Origin: CP2-2F sp034432555 | Lineage (GTDB): Bacteria; Chloroflexota; Anaerolineae; Aggregatilineales; UBA2796 | NCBI GenBank assembly: GCA_034432555.1 | Contig: DAOUBW010000048.1 | Location: 186,001-250,000 of the forward strand | Direction of reading: 5' to 3' | Length of the DNA: 64,000 nt | In this document: one piece after another, positions 25,535-33,091 of the stretch | Layout of the letters: each line of letters begins with the position of its first letter | How positions within the stretch are numbered: the stretch's first letter is position 1 | Notes under the pieces: model-generated | Told to the model about the DNA's origin: nothing | Seen by the model: the letters and a program-made list of their open reading frames with translations, nothing else | Databases searched by the model: none | Made by a program: the position numbers and the translations under genes

Positions 25535-27910
25535 ATGCCATCCCTTGCGGATGAACTCCATGGGCTTCTTGCCAAAACGAAACCGAAAGAGAGCCTCGTC
25601 ACCCATACGTGGCATGTCCTTTCCCGCCTTGCTGACCAAGTGCGGCTGCGCCCACATTTGGCAGCGCAGACAGGCAATCCGCGCTTGTGGCATCAGGTAT
25701 ACTGGGGAACCTTCTTGCACGATTTTGGCAAGGCGGCTGAGGGGTTTCAAAAAGTGATGCGCCGTGAGCAGCGCCGTTTTGCCTATCGGCACGAGGTGCT
25801 GTCACTCGCTTTTGTGGATTGGCTGTTCCCAGAGGGTACCCTAGATCGGCAGCCTGTGATCGCCCTGATCGCCTGCCATCACCGCGATGCTGAGGTGATC
25901 TGCAAACAGTATGGCAAAAACATCTCGGATGAGGAAGACGACGCTACCACAGCGCTGATGCGGCAACTGAGTCCGATAAATGCTCAGTTGCTCTACCGCT
26001 GGTTGGCGGACTATGGCATGGTCTGGGCAGAGGCACTTGGTTTCGCGCCACATATCCAGCCGATCCAGTTGCCCGATCAGGCAACTGCACTGGCTATGCT
26101 TCGTCCTAAGGCGATTCACGATGCAATCCGAACGCTGAAGGCGTATACAGAATCGCTCAAATTCGGCACGAATGGACAGCAGGCAGTCTGCGGCACGCTC
26201 ATGCGTGGCTTAATTATGATCGCCGATCACAGCGGATCGGCACATAGCGAGGCATTCCCAAGCCTTCAGCCAAGCACAGCACCCATTACGCCACACCCGC
26301 TCTACGATCACCAAGTGGCAGCCCAGAACAGTGCGCAAGGCTCAGCCTTGTTGATCAGCCCAACCGGCAGCGGCAAGACGGAAGCTGCCCTGCTCTGGTT
26401 GCTGCGCCAGACGCAGATAGACGGCGCGTTGCCGCCACGCTTTTTTTACAGTTTGCCCTATCAGGCAAGCATGAACGCCATGAAACTGCGCTTAGCAAGC
26501 ACCTTCCCTGAAGCAAGCATCGGCTTGCAACACAGCCGCGCCTTGCAAGCACTCTATCATCAAGCGCTACACAGCGAAAATGATCCTGATGCGGCAGCCC
26601 ACTTTGCCCAACAGCAGCGCCAGCTTGCCAACCTGCACTATTTCCCGATCAATGTGAACAGCCCTTATCAGTTATTAAAGGCTGCCTACAAACTGAAAGG
26701 CTATGAGGCGCTGCTGACGGATGCGTACGGCGCCTATTTCGTGTTGGATGAGATTCACGCCTACGAGCCAAAACGGTTGGCATTGATTGTTACGCTGATC
26801 CGCTTTTTACAGACCCACTTTGCCGCCAAGTTTTTCATCATGTCCGCCACCATGCCGCGTCCCGTGCGTGCTGTCTTGCAAGCTGCCTTGCCCAATCTAC
26901 AGCAGATCACCGCTTCGGAAAGCACCTTTGAACAATTTCGGCGGCACCGCGTCCACCTCTTGGCAGATGATCTGCTCTCGCCCGATAATCAGGCGCGCAT
27001 CCTTGCCGATTTTCGGGCGGGCAAATCGGTGCTGGTGTGCTGCAACACAGTTCGCCGCGCCATAGAAGCCTACGAAACACTAGCGCCGCACGTTGATCAG
27101 CGCGATATTTTGCTGGTGCATGGACGCTTCACCAGCACAGATCGGCTGCGTAAAGAGAACGCGATTATCGCACGCACCGCCGTTGGCGTTGCGGCAAATG
27201 GGCATGTGCGTAAGCCGATTGTGATTGCTACACAAGTGATTGAGGTGAGCCTGAACATTGATCTGGACACGCTCTATACAGAGGCAGCACCGCTGGAGGC
27301 GCTTTTGCAGCGCTTTGGACGGGTGAACCGTGCGCGTGGAAAGGGCGCACCGTTGGCAGATGTTTATGTGCTGCGCGATCAGCCCGAAAACGTTAAGTAT
27401 GTTTATGATCCGCAGTTGATCGCTGCCGCTTTAGGTTGCCTAGAAAGCGTAGATGGGCAGGCAATTCACGAACAACAGGTCAATACATGGCTAGATGCCA
27501 TCTACACCGACGCGATTTTGGCAGCTTGGCAGCGCGACTACACTACACATGCTCAACAGTTTGAGCGCGATGTTCTGGCGCACCTTTCGCCATTTGATGG
27601 CAGCGATCTGGAAGCCTTGTTTTATCAAATGTTCGATGGCATTGATGTGCTGCCTATGTGTTTCCTTCCTGATCATGACCGTCTTTTGGCGGAAGGTAAA
27701 TTCTTAGAGGCGTCAGCTTTAATGGTCTCCATTTCTTATGGGCAGTTGAATCGCCTGAAACGGCACGGCATGGCGTGGTATGAGCCTGCCGCGCAGCGCA
27801 AACACAAGCTATTCTTCTACGTGGTGGATGCACCTTATACGCCTGAGCAAGGGCTAGACCTGACCACACCTTTTATCCATTCTGAAACTGAAAGCTATGA
27901 GGCAGATTAG
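25535..27910 (+). CDS. cas3: CRISPR-associated nuclease-helicase Cas3 (HD + SF2)
   Basis: Effector that degrades target DNA after Cascade binding. The frame opens at 25505 (801 aa); residue numbers use that opening. An HD nuclease is N-terminal: HTWHVLSRLA (H34), LHDFGK (H72-D73), ACHHRD (H125-H126) and IADHSGSAH (D241). The helicase follows: ISPTGSGKTEAAL (285-297), LDEIHAYEP (D415-E416), MSATMP, VIATQVIEVSLNID and RFGRVNRARG. All motors and HD ligands look intact. The start is uncertain: AAAGGAG (25511-25517) is inside the frame, so TTG 25520 or ATG 25535 are possible; I use the ATG. The cas3 stop overlaps the first base of an upstream GTG of cas6. Confidence 0.95.
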   Translation: MPSLADELHGLLAKTKPKESLVTHTWHVLSRLADQVRLRPHLAAQTGNPRLWHQVYWGTFLHDFGKAAEGFQKVMRREQRRFAYRHEVLSLAFVDWLFPEGTLDRQPVIALIACHHRDAEVICKQYGKNISDEEDDATTALMRQLSPINAQLLYRWLADYGMVWAEALGFAPHIQPIQLPDQATALAMLRPKAIHDAIRTLKAYTESLKFGTNGQQAVCGTLMRGLIMIADHSGSAHSEAFPSLQPSTAPITPHPLYDHQVAAQNSAQGSALLISPTGSGKTEAALLWLLRQTQIDGALPPRFFYSLPYQASMNAMKLRLASTFPEASIGLQHSRALQALYHQALHSENDPDAAAHFAQQQRQLANLHYFPINVNSPYQLLKAAYKLKGYEALLTDAYGAYFVLDEIHAYEPKRLALIVTLIRFLQTHFAAKFFIMSATMPRPVRAVLQAALPNLQQITASESTFEQFRRHRVHLLADDLLSPDNQARILADFRAGKSVLVCCNTVRRAIEAYETLAPHVDQRDILLVHGRFTSTDRLRKENAIIARTAVGVAANGHVRKPIVIATQVIEVSLNIDLDTLYTEAAPLEALLQRFGRVNRARGKGAPLADVYVLRDQPENVKYVYDPQLIAAALGCLESVDGQAIHEQQVNTWLDAIYTDAILAAWQRDYTTHAQQFERDVLAHLSPFDGSDLEALFYQMFDGIDVLPMCFLPDHDRLLAEGKFLEASALMVSISYGQLNRLKRHGMAWYEPAAQRKHKLFFYVVDAPYTPEQGLDLTTPFIHSETESYEAD

Positions 27911-27912
27911 TG

Positions 27913-28890
27913 ATGACGGATACGACTACCCTTCTTAGCCATCCAATGGATCATTTCTTCGTGCAGCACTATGTGTTCGTGGGGCGCGCCCGCGAATGGA
28001 TATCTTTCGGCGCACAGCCCGGCACAGCCATTCGTGGAGCGATCTACCATGCGCTGATTGACCTGTTCAGCCCGAATGATCCCATTCCCAGTATGCCGCT
28101 TGATCCGGTGCGCCAACTGCTGGCGGCAGAGGATGAAACCAACCCACGCGGGCGGAACATTCCACGTGCCTTCACAGTAGAGCCGCCGCCACCCAATGCA
28201 CGCTATGGCAATGGGCAGCAGTTTGAGTTCGGACTCTCGTTGTTTGGGAACGCGCTGGTGATGGCGCCTTACCTTTTTCGGGCGGTGCATTACGTCAGCC
28301 AGCATGGTGTTGGGCAAGGGCGCGGGCGCTTTGAGCTAGAGCGCATCGCTGAATATAACCCACTCAACCACACCCGCCGCGATGTAATGCATCACGGGCG
28401 TGTGTTCATCCCGCGCTTGCACGTCAGCCATCGCCGCATCGTGCGCGAAACGGCGATGCGAAACACGGATCGCATTTTGGTCAATTTCCTCAGTCCCACG
28501 CGCCTGACCGAAGGTGGAAGGTTGGTTCACACGCCGCATCTAGGCACACTGCTGCGCCGCCTGATCGAGCGCGCACAGTCTTTGGTGGAGCATTACAGCA
28601 CCGATGCCGCACATGTGCCTTCTCAGACAGATTGGCGTGCTGAATGGGAACGGATTGGCGAAATAGGCGATGCGGTGCAGCGTGAGGGGCTGTTATTTGA
28701 GCGCACCAAATGGCTGGATGTGACCAGCTTCAGCCAAAGACGCGGCAAGGAATCGCCCATCAGCGGTTTTGTGGGCAGGGCGGGCTGGCGCATTCCGCAG
28801 CGGGAAGTGGTGCAGTGGCTTCTGTGGGGACAGAGCCTGCATGTGGGCAAAAACACACCCAAAGGGAATGGCTACTTTATTTTAGAGTAA
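27913..28890 (+). CDS. cas6: CRISPR RNA endonuclease Cas6
   Basis: Predicted processing nuclease that cleaves precursor crRNA in the repeat. About 325 aa, of the PF10040 type. The C-terminal half carries ILVNFLSPTRLTEGGRL, the WLDVTSFSQRRG segment and the glycine-rich end HVGKNTPKGNGYFIL, which is the family's Gly-rich loop. The catalytic His cannot be named with certainty; H34-less candidates include the cluster NHTRRDVMHHGRVFIPRLHVSH. Unlike most type I-B loci, where cas6 comes first, it lies between cas3 and cas1. Start at ATG 27913; a GTG at 27910 overlaps the cas3 stop. Confidence 0.83.
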   Translation: MTDTTTLLSHPMDHFFVQHYVFVGRAREWISFGAQPGTAIRGAIYHALIDLFSPNDPIPSMPLDPVRQLLAAEDETNPRGRNIPRAFTVEPPPPNARYGNGQQFEFGLSLFGNALVMAPYLFRAVHYVSQHGVGQGRGRFELERIAEYNPLNHTRRDVMHHGRVFIPRLHVSHRRIVRETAMRNTDRILVNFLSPTRLTEGGRLVHTPHLGTLLRRLIERAQSLVEHYSTDAAHVPSQTDWRAEWERIGEIGDAVQREGLLFERTKWLDVTSFSQRRGKESPISGFVGRAGWRIPQREVVQWLLWGQSLHVGKNTPKGNGYFILE

Positions 28891-28946
28891 GCCAGCGCCA
28901 TGGCTGCTTGATCGAACATTAGTAGCTTAGAAAGGTAGAAATTGGG

Positions 28947-29972
28947 ATGGCAATTGTTTCGGAGTTGTACGCGGATACGTATGGATCACACATCAGCAAG
29001 CACAGCGAACGGCTGCAATTGATCAAAGCAAACCAGATGTTGGTGCAGGCGCCGCTGATGCACCTTAAGAGTGTGATCGTTGCCTCGAAGGGTGTCAGCA
29101 TTTCAGCCGATGCTATTGAGGCTTGCTGTGAGCGCGGCATTCCCATCTTTTTTGTGGATAGGTTGGGCAACCATTATGCGTCGCTCTACGCAGCGGGCTT
29201 GGGCGGCACAGTGCTTACCCGCCGCGCACAGCTGGCAGCCTATGGAGATGGGCGTGGCGCGCACATCAGCCTTGCTATTGCAGCTGCCAAAATCAACAAT
29301 CAGGCTGCCACCCTCAAATATATTGCCAAATCGCGCAAGGAAAGTGATCCTGAAACTTGTGAACAACTGCAAACTGCTGCCCTTGAAGTCAGCCATCAAG
29401 TGCGCCACTTAGAGGCTTTACAGGGGATGGTGCTTGAGGAAATTCGGGATGCCCTGATGGGCTATGAAGGGCAGGCTGCCACCCATTATTGGGAGATGCT
29501 GCGGCGGGTTGTGCCTAATGACTACGGATGGACAGCGCGAGAAAAACGCGGCGCAACCGATCCGATCAACAGCCTGTTGAACTATGGCTATGGAATGCTG
29601 CGTAAGCAGGTGGAGCGCGCCTTAGTTTTTGCCGGGTTAGATCCATTTGCAGGGTTTCTTCACGCAGATCGACCGGGCAAACCTTCTCTAACGCTCGATC
29701 TAATGGAAGAATTCCGCAGCGTAGCAGTGGATCGCCTTGTGGTAGGGCTTGCTACACGCCACTTTACAATTACGATGACAGAAGAAGGGCGGCTCGAAGA
29801 TGAGGTGCGCCGCGCCTTTGCTGAAAAAATTAAACTCCACCTGATGGCAACCGTGCGCTATGAAGGTGAACGTTTCCCAATTGAGCTGATCATCCAGCGG
29901 CAGGCACGCAAATTGGCTGCCTATTTGCGCGGTGAGCAGGAAGCCTATCTGCCTTACCGTGCGGTGTGGTAG
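28947..29972 (+). CDS. cas1: CRISPR integrase Cas1
   Basis: Metal-dependent integrase that, with Cas2, inserts new spacers. 341 aa. The catalytic triad is visible: E174 in MGYEGQAATHYW, H239 in GFLHADRPGKPSLTLDL and E254 in DLMEEFRSVAVDR. The N-terminal beta domain has LKSVIVASKGVSISADAIEAC and GIPIFFVDRLG. It looks fully active. It is separated from cas6 by 56 bp and followed by cas2 15 bp later. Confidence 0.97.
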   Translation: MAIVSELYADTYGSHISKHSERLQLIKANQMLVQAPLMHLKSVIVASKGVSISADAIEACCERGIPIFFVDRLGNHYASLYAAGLGGTVLTRRAQLAAYGDGRGAHISLAIAAAKINNQAATLKYIAKSRKESDPETCEQLQTAALEVSHQVRHLEALQGMVLEEIRDALMGYEGQAATHYWEMLRRVVPNDYGWTAREKRGATDPINSLLNYGYGMLRKQVERALVFAGLDPFAGFLHADRPGKPSLTLDLMEEFRSVAVDRLVVGLATRHFTITMTEEGRLEDEVRRAFAEKIKLHLMATVRYEGERFPIELIIQRQARKLAAYLRGEQEAYLPYRAVW

Positions 29973-29987
29973 CAGAGAATTGCCCTG

Positions 29988-30275
29988 ATGCGAATTCTGT
30001 TGATTTACGACATTGCCGATGATCGGCGACGGACGAAAATCGCCGATACGTGCCTTGATTACGGGCTGGATCGTGTGCAGTACAGTGCTTTTGTTGGGCA
30101 GCTCAGCCGCACGCATCAAGAGGAATTGATGCTTAAAATTGGGCATATCCTCGATCAATCGCCCGGCAAAATTCACTTGTATCCGATTGACCAAAAGGCT
30201 TGGACGCGCCGCTTGATTGTGGAAACCGTGAGCGAGGAGGACTACAGTGAGTGCGATGCACTTACCGCCGATTGA
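29988..30275 (+). CDS. cas2: CRISPR adaptation protein Cas2
   Basis: Small ferredoxin-fold partner of Cas1. 95 aa, the normal length. MRILLIYDIADDRRRTKIAD contains the metal-binding D8 region, and DYGLDRVQYSAFVGQLS is the typical second block. The end overlaps the start of cas4 by 29 bp, which suggests translational coupling. Confidence 0.95.
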   Translation: MRILLIYDIADDRRRTKIADTCLDYGLDRVQYSAFVGQLSRTHQEELMLKIGHILDQSPGKIHLYPIDQKAWTRRLIVETVSEEDYSECDALTAD

Positions 30276-30966
30276 ACCCGATGATCCAACAGATTCCGAT
30301 GCTCTCGAGGCGCTGCCCACACCTGATTCTGATGAACCCTCCACAGAAACATTGGAAGCCGCGGTGCTAGATGAGATGATCGAACGCGCCGAACTGGCTG
30401 ATGCACTGACCATCACGCTGTTGAAAGAATACGCCTATTGCCCACGCACGGTCTATTATGAGACGTGTACGCCGGGTGTGCGCCCAACCACCTATAAGAT
30501 GGAAGCAGGCGCGGCACTGCACACCCAAGAGAAACGTCGCGCTGCGCGGCGCACATTGGCTGCTTACCAAGTTCCTGAAGGGGTGCGCCAGTTCGACGTG
30601 CGTCTGCGTTCGGTGGCGCTTGGCTTGGTGGGTATGGTGGATGAACTGGTGTTCATGCCTGACGAAGTTATCCCAGTTGATTACAAAATGTCGGCTTGGT
30701 TGGGCGATAATCACATCCTCCAAATCACTGCTTATGCCCTGCTGGCGGAAGAAACCTTCCACCTGCCTGCCAAGCGCGGCTATGTGTATCTGCTAAAGGG
30801 TAAACGCTACGCGATGGTGGAGATTACAGCGGCGCTTCGGGACGAAGTGTTGGCTGCCATCGCCGAAATTGATCGGATTCGCCGCACAGAATATATGCCG
30901 CCGCCGCCTCAGAATACGAATAAGTGCCTTGTTTGTGAATTCAGGCGCTTTTGTAACGACGTCTGA
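30247..30966 (+). CDS. cas4: CRISPR adaptation exonuclease Cas4
   Basis: RecB-like nuclease that trims prespacers and helps choose PAM-compatible ends. 239 aa. Four Cys for an iron-sulfur cluster are visible: C65 in YCPRTVYYE and C227, C230, C236 in CLVCEFRRFC. The nuclease core has VIPVDYKMS (Asp and Lys) and QITAYALL. An acidic N-terminal extension (about residues 9-50, Asp/Glu-rich) is unusual for the family. GTG start after GAGGAGG, overlapping the cas2 end. Confidence 0.93.
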   Translation: MSAMHLPPIEPDDPTDSDALEALPTPDSDEPSTETLEAAVLDEMIERAELADALTITLLKEYAYCPRTVYYETCTPGVRPTTYKMEAGAALHTQEKRRAARRTLAAYQVPEGVRQFDVRLRSVALGLVGMVDELVFMPDEVIPVDYKMSAWLGDNHILQITAYALLAEETFHLPAKRGYVYLLKGKRYAMVEITAALRDEVLAAIAEIDRIRRTEYMPPPPQNTNKCLVCEFRRFCNDV

Positions 30967-31184
30967 TGTGCGGCGAACAGAGCGGGAACGATACTTGCTA
31001 TAGCCGTTCAAGGTGCTTGATCGGTGAAGCATTGCCAACCAATTCGGTGTGCGCTTGGCGCTTCAAGGCTTGCCCGACGCGCTAAAATGTGGTAAAACTA
31101 AGCACCCATGAACAGACGTTCGGTTGACAGCCGCCGCAATGTTCACGGAAAATTCCGCCATGCCTGATCGCATAGAGGTGTTAA

Positions 31185-32384
31185 ATGCGTGAAATCACAG
31201 TTGCCACTGTCCAGATGAAGCCAGAATTGGGCAACGTTGGCAATAACCTTGTGAAAATGTCCGATTTTGTCTCAGACATCGTCAGTGAACAAAAAGTAGA
31301 TTTGATCGTTTTCCCTGAGTTGGCGATCAGTGGCTATGAGTTAGGTGTGCAGTTCACTGAGTTGGCGCAGCGTGTGCCGGGTGCGGCTGTGAACCTGCTG
31401 GCACAGCGCGCCGCTGATGCTGGCGTTTACCTTGCTTTTGGGATGCCAACCAAAGAGAAGGTCGAGAGCATCCTCTACAACAGCGCCGTCCTGCTCGGTC
31501 CGAGCGGCGATCTGCTCGGTGTTTACCACAAAGTGCATCTGCGTGGTGAGGAACGTATGGCCTTTCGGGAAGGCTTCAAAATGCCTATTTTTGACACGGG
31601 CGAGATTGGCAGGCTCGGCTTGCTGATCGGTTGGGATCTAGCCTTTCCCGAAGTGGCGCGTGTGATGGCGCTGGAAGGCGCTGATGTGTTGTGTTGTCTA
31701 GGCAGTTGGGAACAGCAGCACATTGACGAATGGCGCACCTATGTGCGTGCGCGCGCCTTGGAGAATGCACTGTTTGTGGCAGCCGTCAACCGTATTGGGG
31801 AAGATGTCACGCTGAAGTTCGGCGGCGAGAGCATGATCATCGGACCGCGTGGCAAGATTCACGCCTCGCTTTCCGTAGAGGCTGATCTGATCCGCGAAAT
31901 GCAGCGCGAGCAAGAGTCGCTTATCAAAGAGCTGGAACAAGTGCAAGCACTGCGCGCCAAAGAGCTAAAAGAATCAAAGGCGGCGCAAGAGGCACTCGCC
32001 GCTGCTCAGGCGGCTGCCCTTGAAGCTGCCAAGAAGATTGAGGCGTTGGAGAAGGCGGCTGAAAAGGTGGCTGAGCCAATGGCAGTGGCTGCCAATGGCG
32101 CGGAAAAAGCCGCTGAGCCTGACTCGGCGAAGCCATCAGCACCTGAAGCAGCAAAAGTAATTGCTGATCCCGCCAAACCAACCGAAATACCCATAGTAGT
32201 TGCCACACCAGAGGTGCCTGCCAGCAGCGCCCGTAAGGCAGAATCACCCAAGCCTGCTGAGCCGCAGGAAGGCTACTGCATCGCACGCATTGATTTAGAC
32301 GAAGTGCGCCGCTATCGTGAAGAATTCCAGACCTTGCAATCGCGCCAGCCGATTGCCTACCGCATGATTGCGAAACGCTACTAA
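31185..32384 (+). CDS. Nitrilase-fold protein with missing catalytic Cys and coiled-coil insert
   Basis: A 399-aa carbon-nitrogen hydrolase-fold protein. Residues 1-235 follow the family: E45 in FPELAISG and K116 in YHKVHLRGEERMAFREG. The position of the nucleophile Cys in the usual I-C-Y-D-L is Gly149 (LLIGWDLAFPE), so it should be inactive. Residues about 236-361 are an extra segment, first a coiled coil (REMQREQESLIKELEQVQ), then Ala/Pro/Lys-rich low-complexity sequence. The last 38 residues return to the family (CIARIDLDEVRRYREEFQTL). It probably serves a binding role. It is separated from cas4 by 218 bp and is not obviously part of that run. A terminator follows. Confidence 0.8.
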   Translation: MREITVATVQMKPELGNVGNNLVKMSDFVSDIVSEQKVDLIVFPELAISGYELGVQFTELAQRVPGAAVNLLAQRAADAGVYLAFGMPTKEKVESILYNSAVLLGPSGDLLGVYHKVHLRGEERMAFREGFKMPIFDTGEIGRLGLLIGWDLAFPEVARVMALEGADVLCCLGSWEQQHIDEWRTYVRARALENALFVAAVNRIGEDVTLKFGGESMIIGPRGKIHASLSVEADLIREMQREQESLIKELEQVQALRAKELKESKAAQEALAAAQAAALEAAKKIEALEKAAEKVAEPMAVAANGAEKAAEPDSAKPSAPEAAKVIADPAKPTEIPIVVATPEVPASSARKAESPKPAEPQEGYCIARIDLDEVRRYREEFQTLQSRQPIAYRMIAKRY

Positions 32385-32400
32385 GCCTGTTTAGCTTGTC

Positions 32401-32436
32401 AGGGCGCAGCGCTGTATGTTACTGCGCCCTGTTCTT
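32401..32436 (+). terminator. Intrinsic terminator after the nitrilase-fold gene
   Basis: AGGGCGCAG (32401-32409) pairs with CTGCGCCCT (32422-32430), followed by GTTCTT. Confidence 0.65.
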
Positions 32437-32457
32437 ATGCCACAGAGGACGGTTGCC

Positions 32458-33012
32458 ATGCCTGAGCAGCCAACCATCACAACGGCGCGGTTGACGCTGC
32501 GCCCGTTTCAGCTAGAAGATGCAGACGCACTTATGACGTTGATCGGTGTGCGCGAAGTGAGCGACACAATGCTCGCTGTGCCACATCCGTATACTTTGCA
32601 GGATGCTCATAACTGGCTCAGCACGCGCCAAGCTGCTTACGATGAAGGTGTTATGGTCAGTTTTGCCATCACACGGCGCACAGACGGCGCATTTATGGGC
32701 GGCACAGGGCTGACCTTTGGGCATGAGCGCGCTCACAACAAGGGCGAAATAGGCTATTGGATCGGCGTGCCATTCTGGGGGCAGGGCTACACGACTGAGG
32801 CAGTGCGCGCCGTGCTTGCCTACGGCTTTGAGCATATCGGCTTGAACCGTATCTATGCCAGCCATTTTGATTTTAACCCGGCTTCTGGGCGTGTTATGCA
32901 GAAAGCGGGAATGCGCTACGAAGGCACCCTGCGCGATTACTATCGCAAGGGTGAGCGCTACATCACCGCCGTGATGTACGCCATTCTGCGCGCCGACTGG
33001 CAGCCTGACTGA
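32458..33012 (+). CDS. GNAT-family (RimJ/RimL-type) N-acetyltransferase
   Basis: About 184 aa. The N-terminus ITTARLTLRPFQLEDADAL is typical for the RimJ/RimL branch that acetylates protein N-termini or small molecules. GEIGYWIGVPFWGQGYTTEA is the acetyl-CoA motif A, and KAGMRYEGTLRDYYRKG closes the fold. Start chosen at ATG 32458, 8 nt after AGAGGA; earlier ATGs overlap the terminator hairpin. Target unknown. Confidence 0.85.
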   Translation: MPEQPTITTARLTLRPFQLEDADALMTLIGVREVSDTMLAVPHPYTLQDAHNWLSTRQAAYDEGVMVSFAITRRTDGAFMGGTGLTFGHERAHNKGEIGYWIGVPFWGQGYTTEAVRAVLAYGFEHIGLNRIYASHFDFNPASGRVMQKAGMRYEGTLRDYYRKGERYITAVMYAILRADWQPD

Positions 33013-33041
33013 CTTACATTGCGATAACCGTTCGGCAGAAA

Positions 33042-33070
33042 CAAAACGGGCGGTCTGAAGACCGCCCGTT
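33042..33070. terminator. Bidirectional terminator
   Basis: ACGGGCGGTC (33046-33055), loop TGAA, GACCGCCCGT (33060-33069). A T-rich run follows on the minus strand (TTTGTTT). It sits between the convergent GNAT and lipoprotein genes. Confidence 0.75.
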
Positions 33071-33091
33071 CGTGTGTGCGGGATGCGCGCC

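Noticed and set aside
30967..31184. Possible CRISPR leader or array after cas4
   Set aside because: No direct repeats of 25-40 bp or regular spacing could be found.
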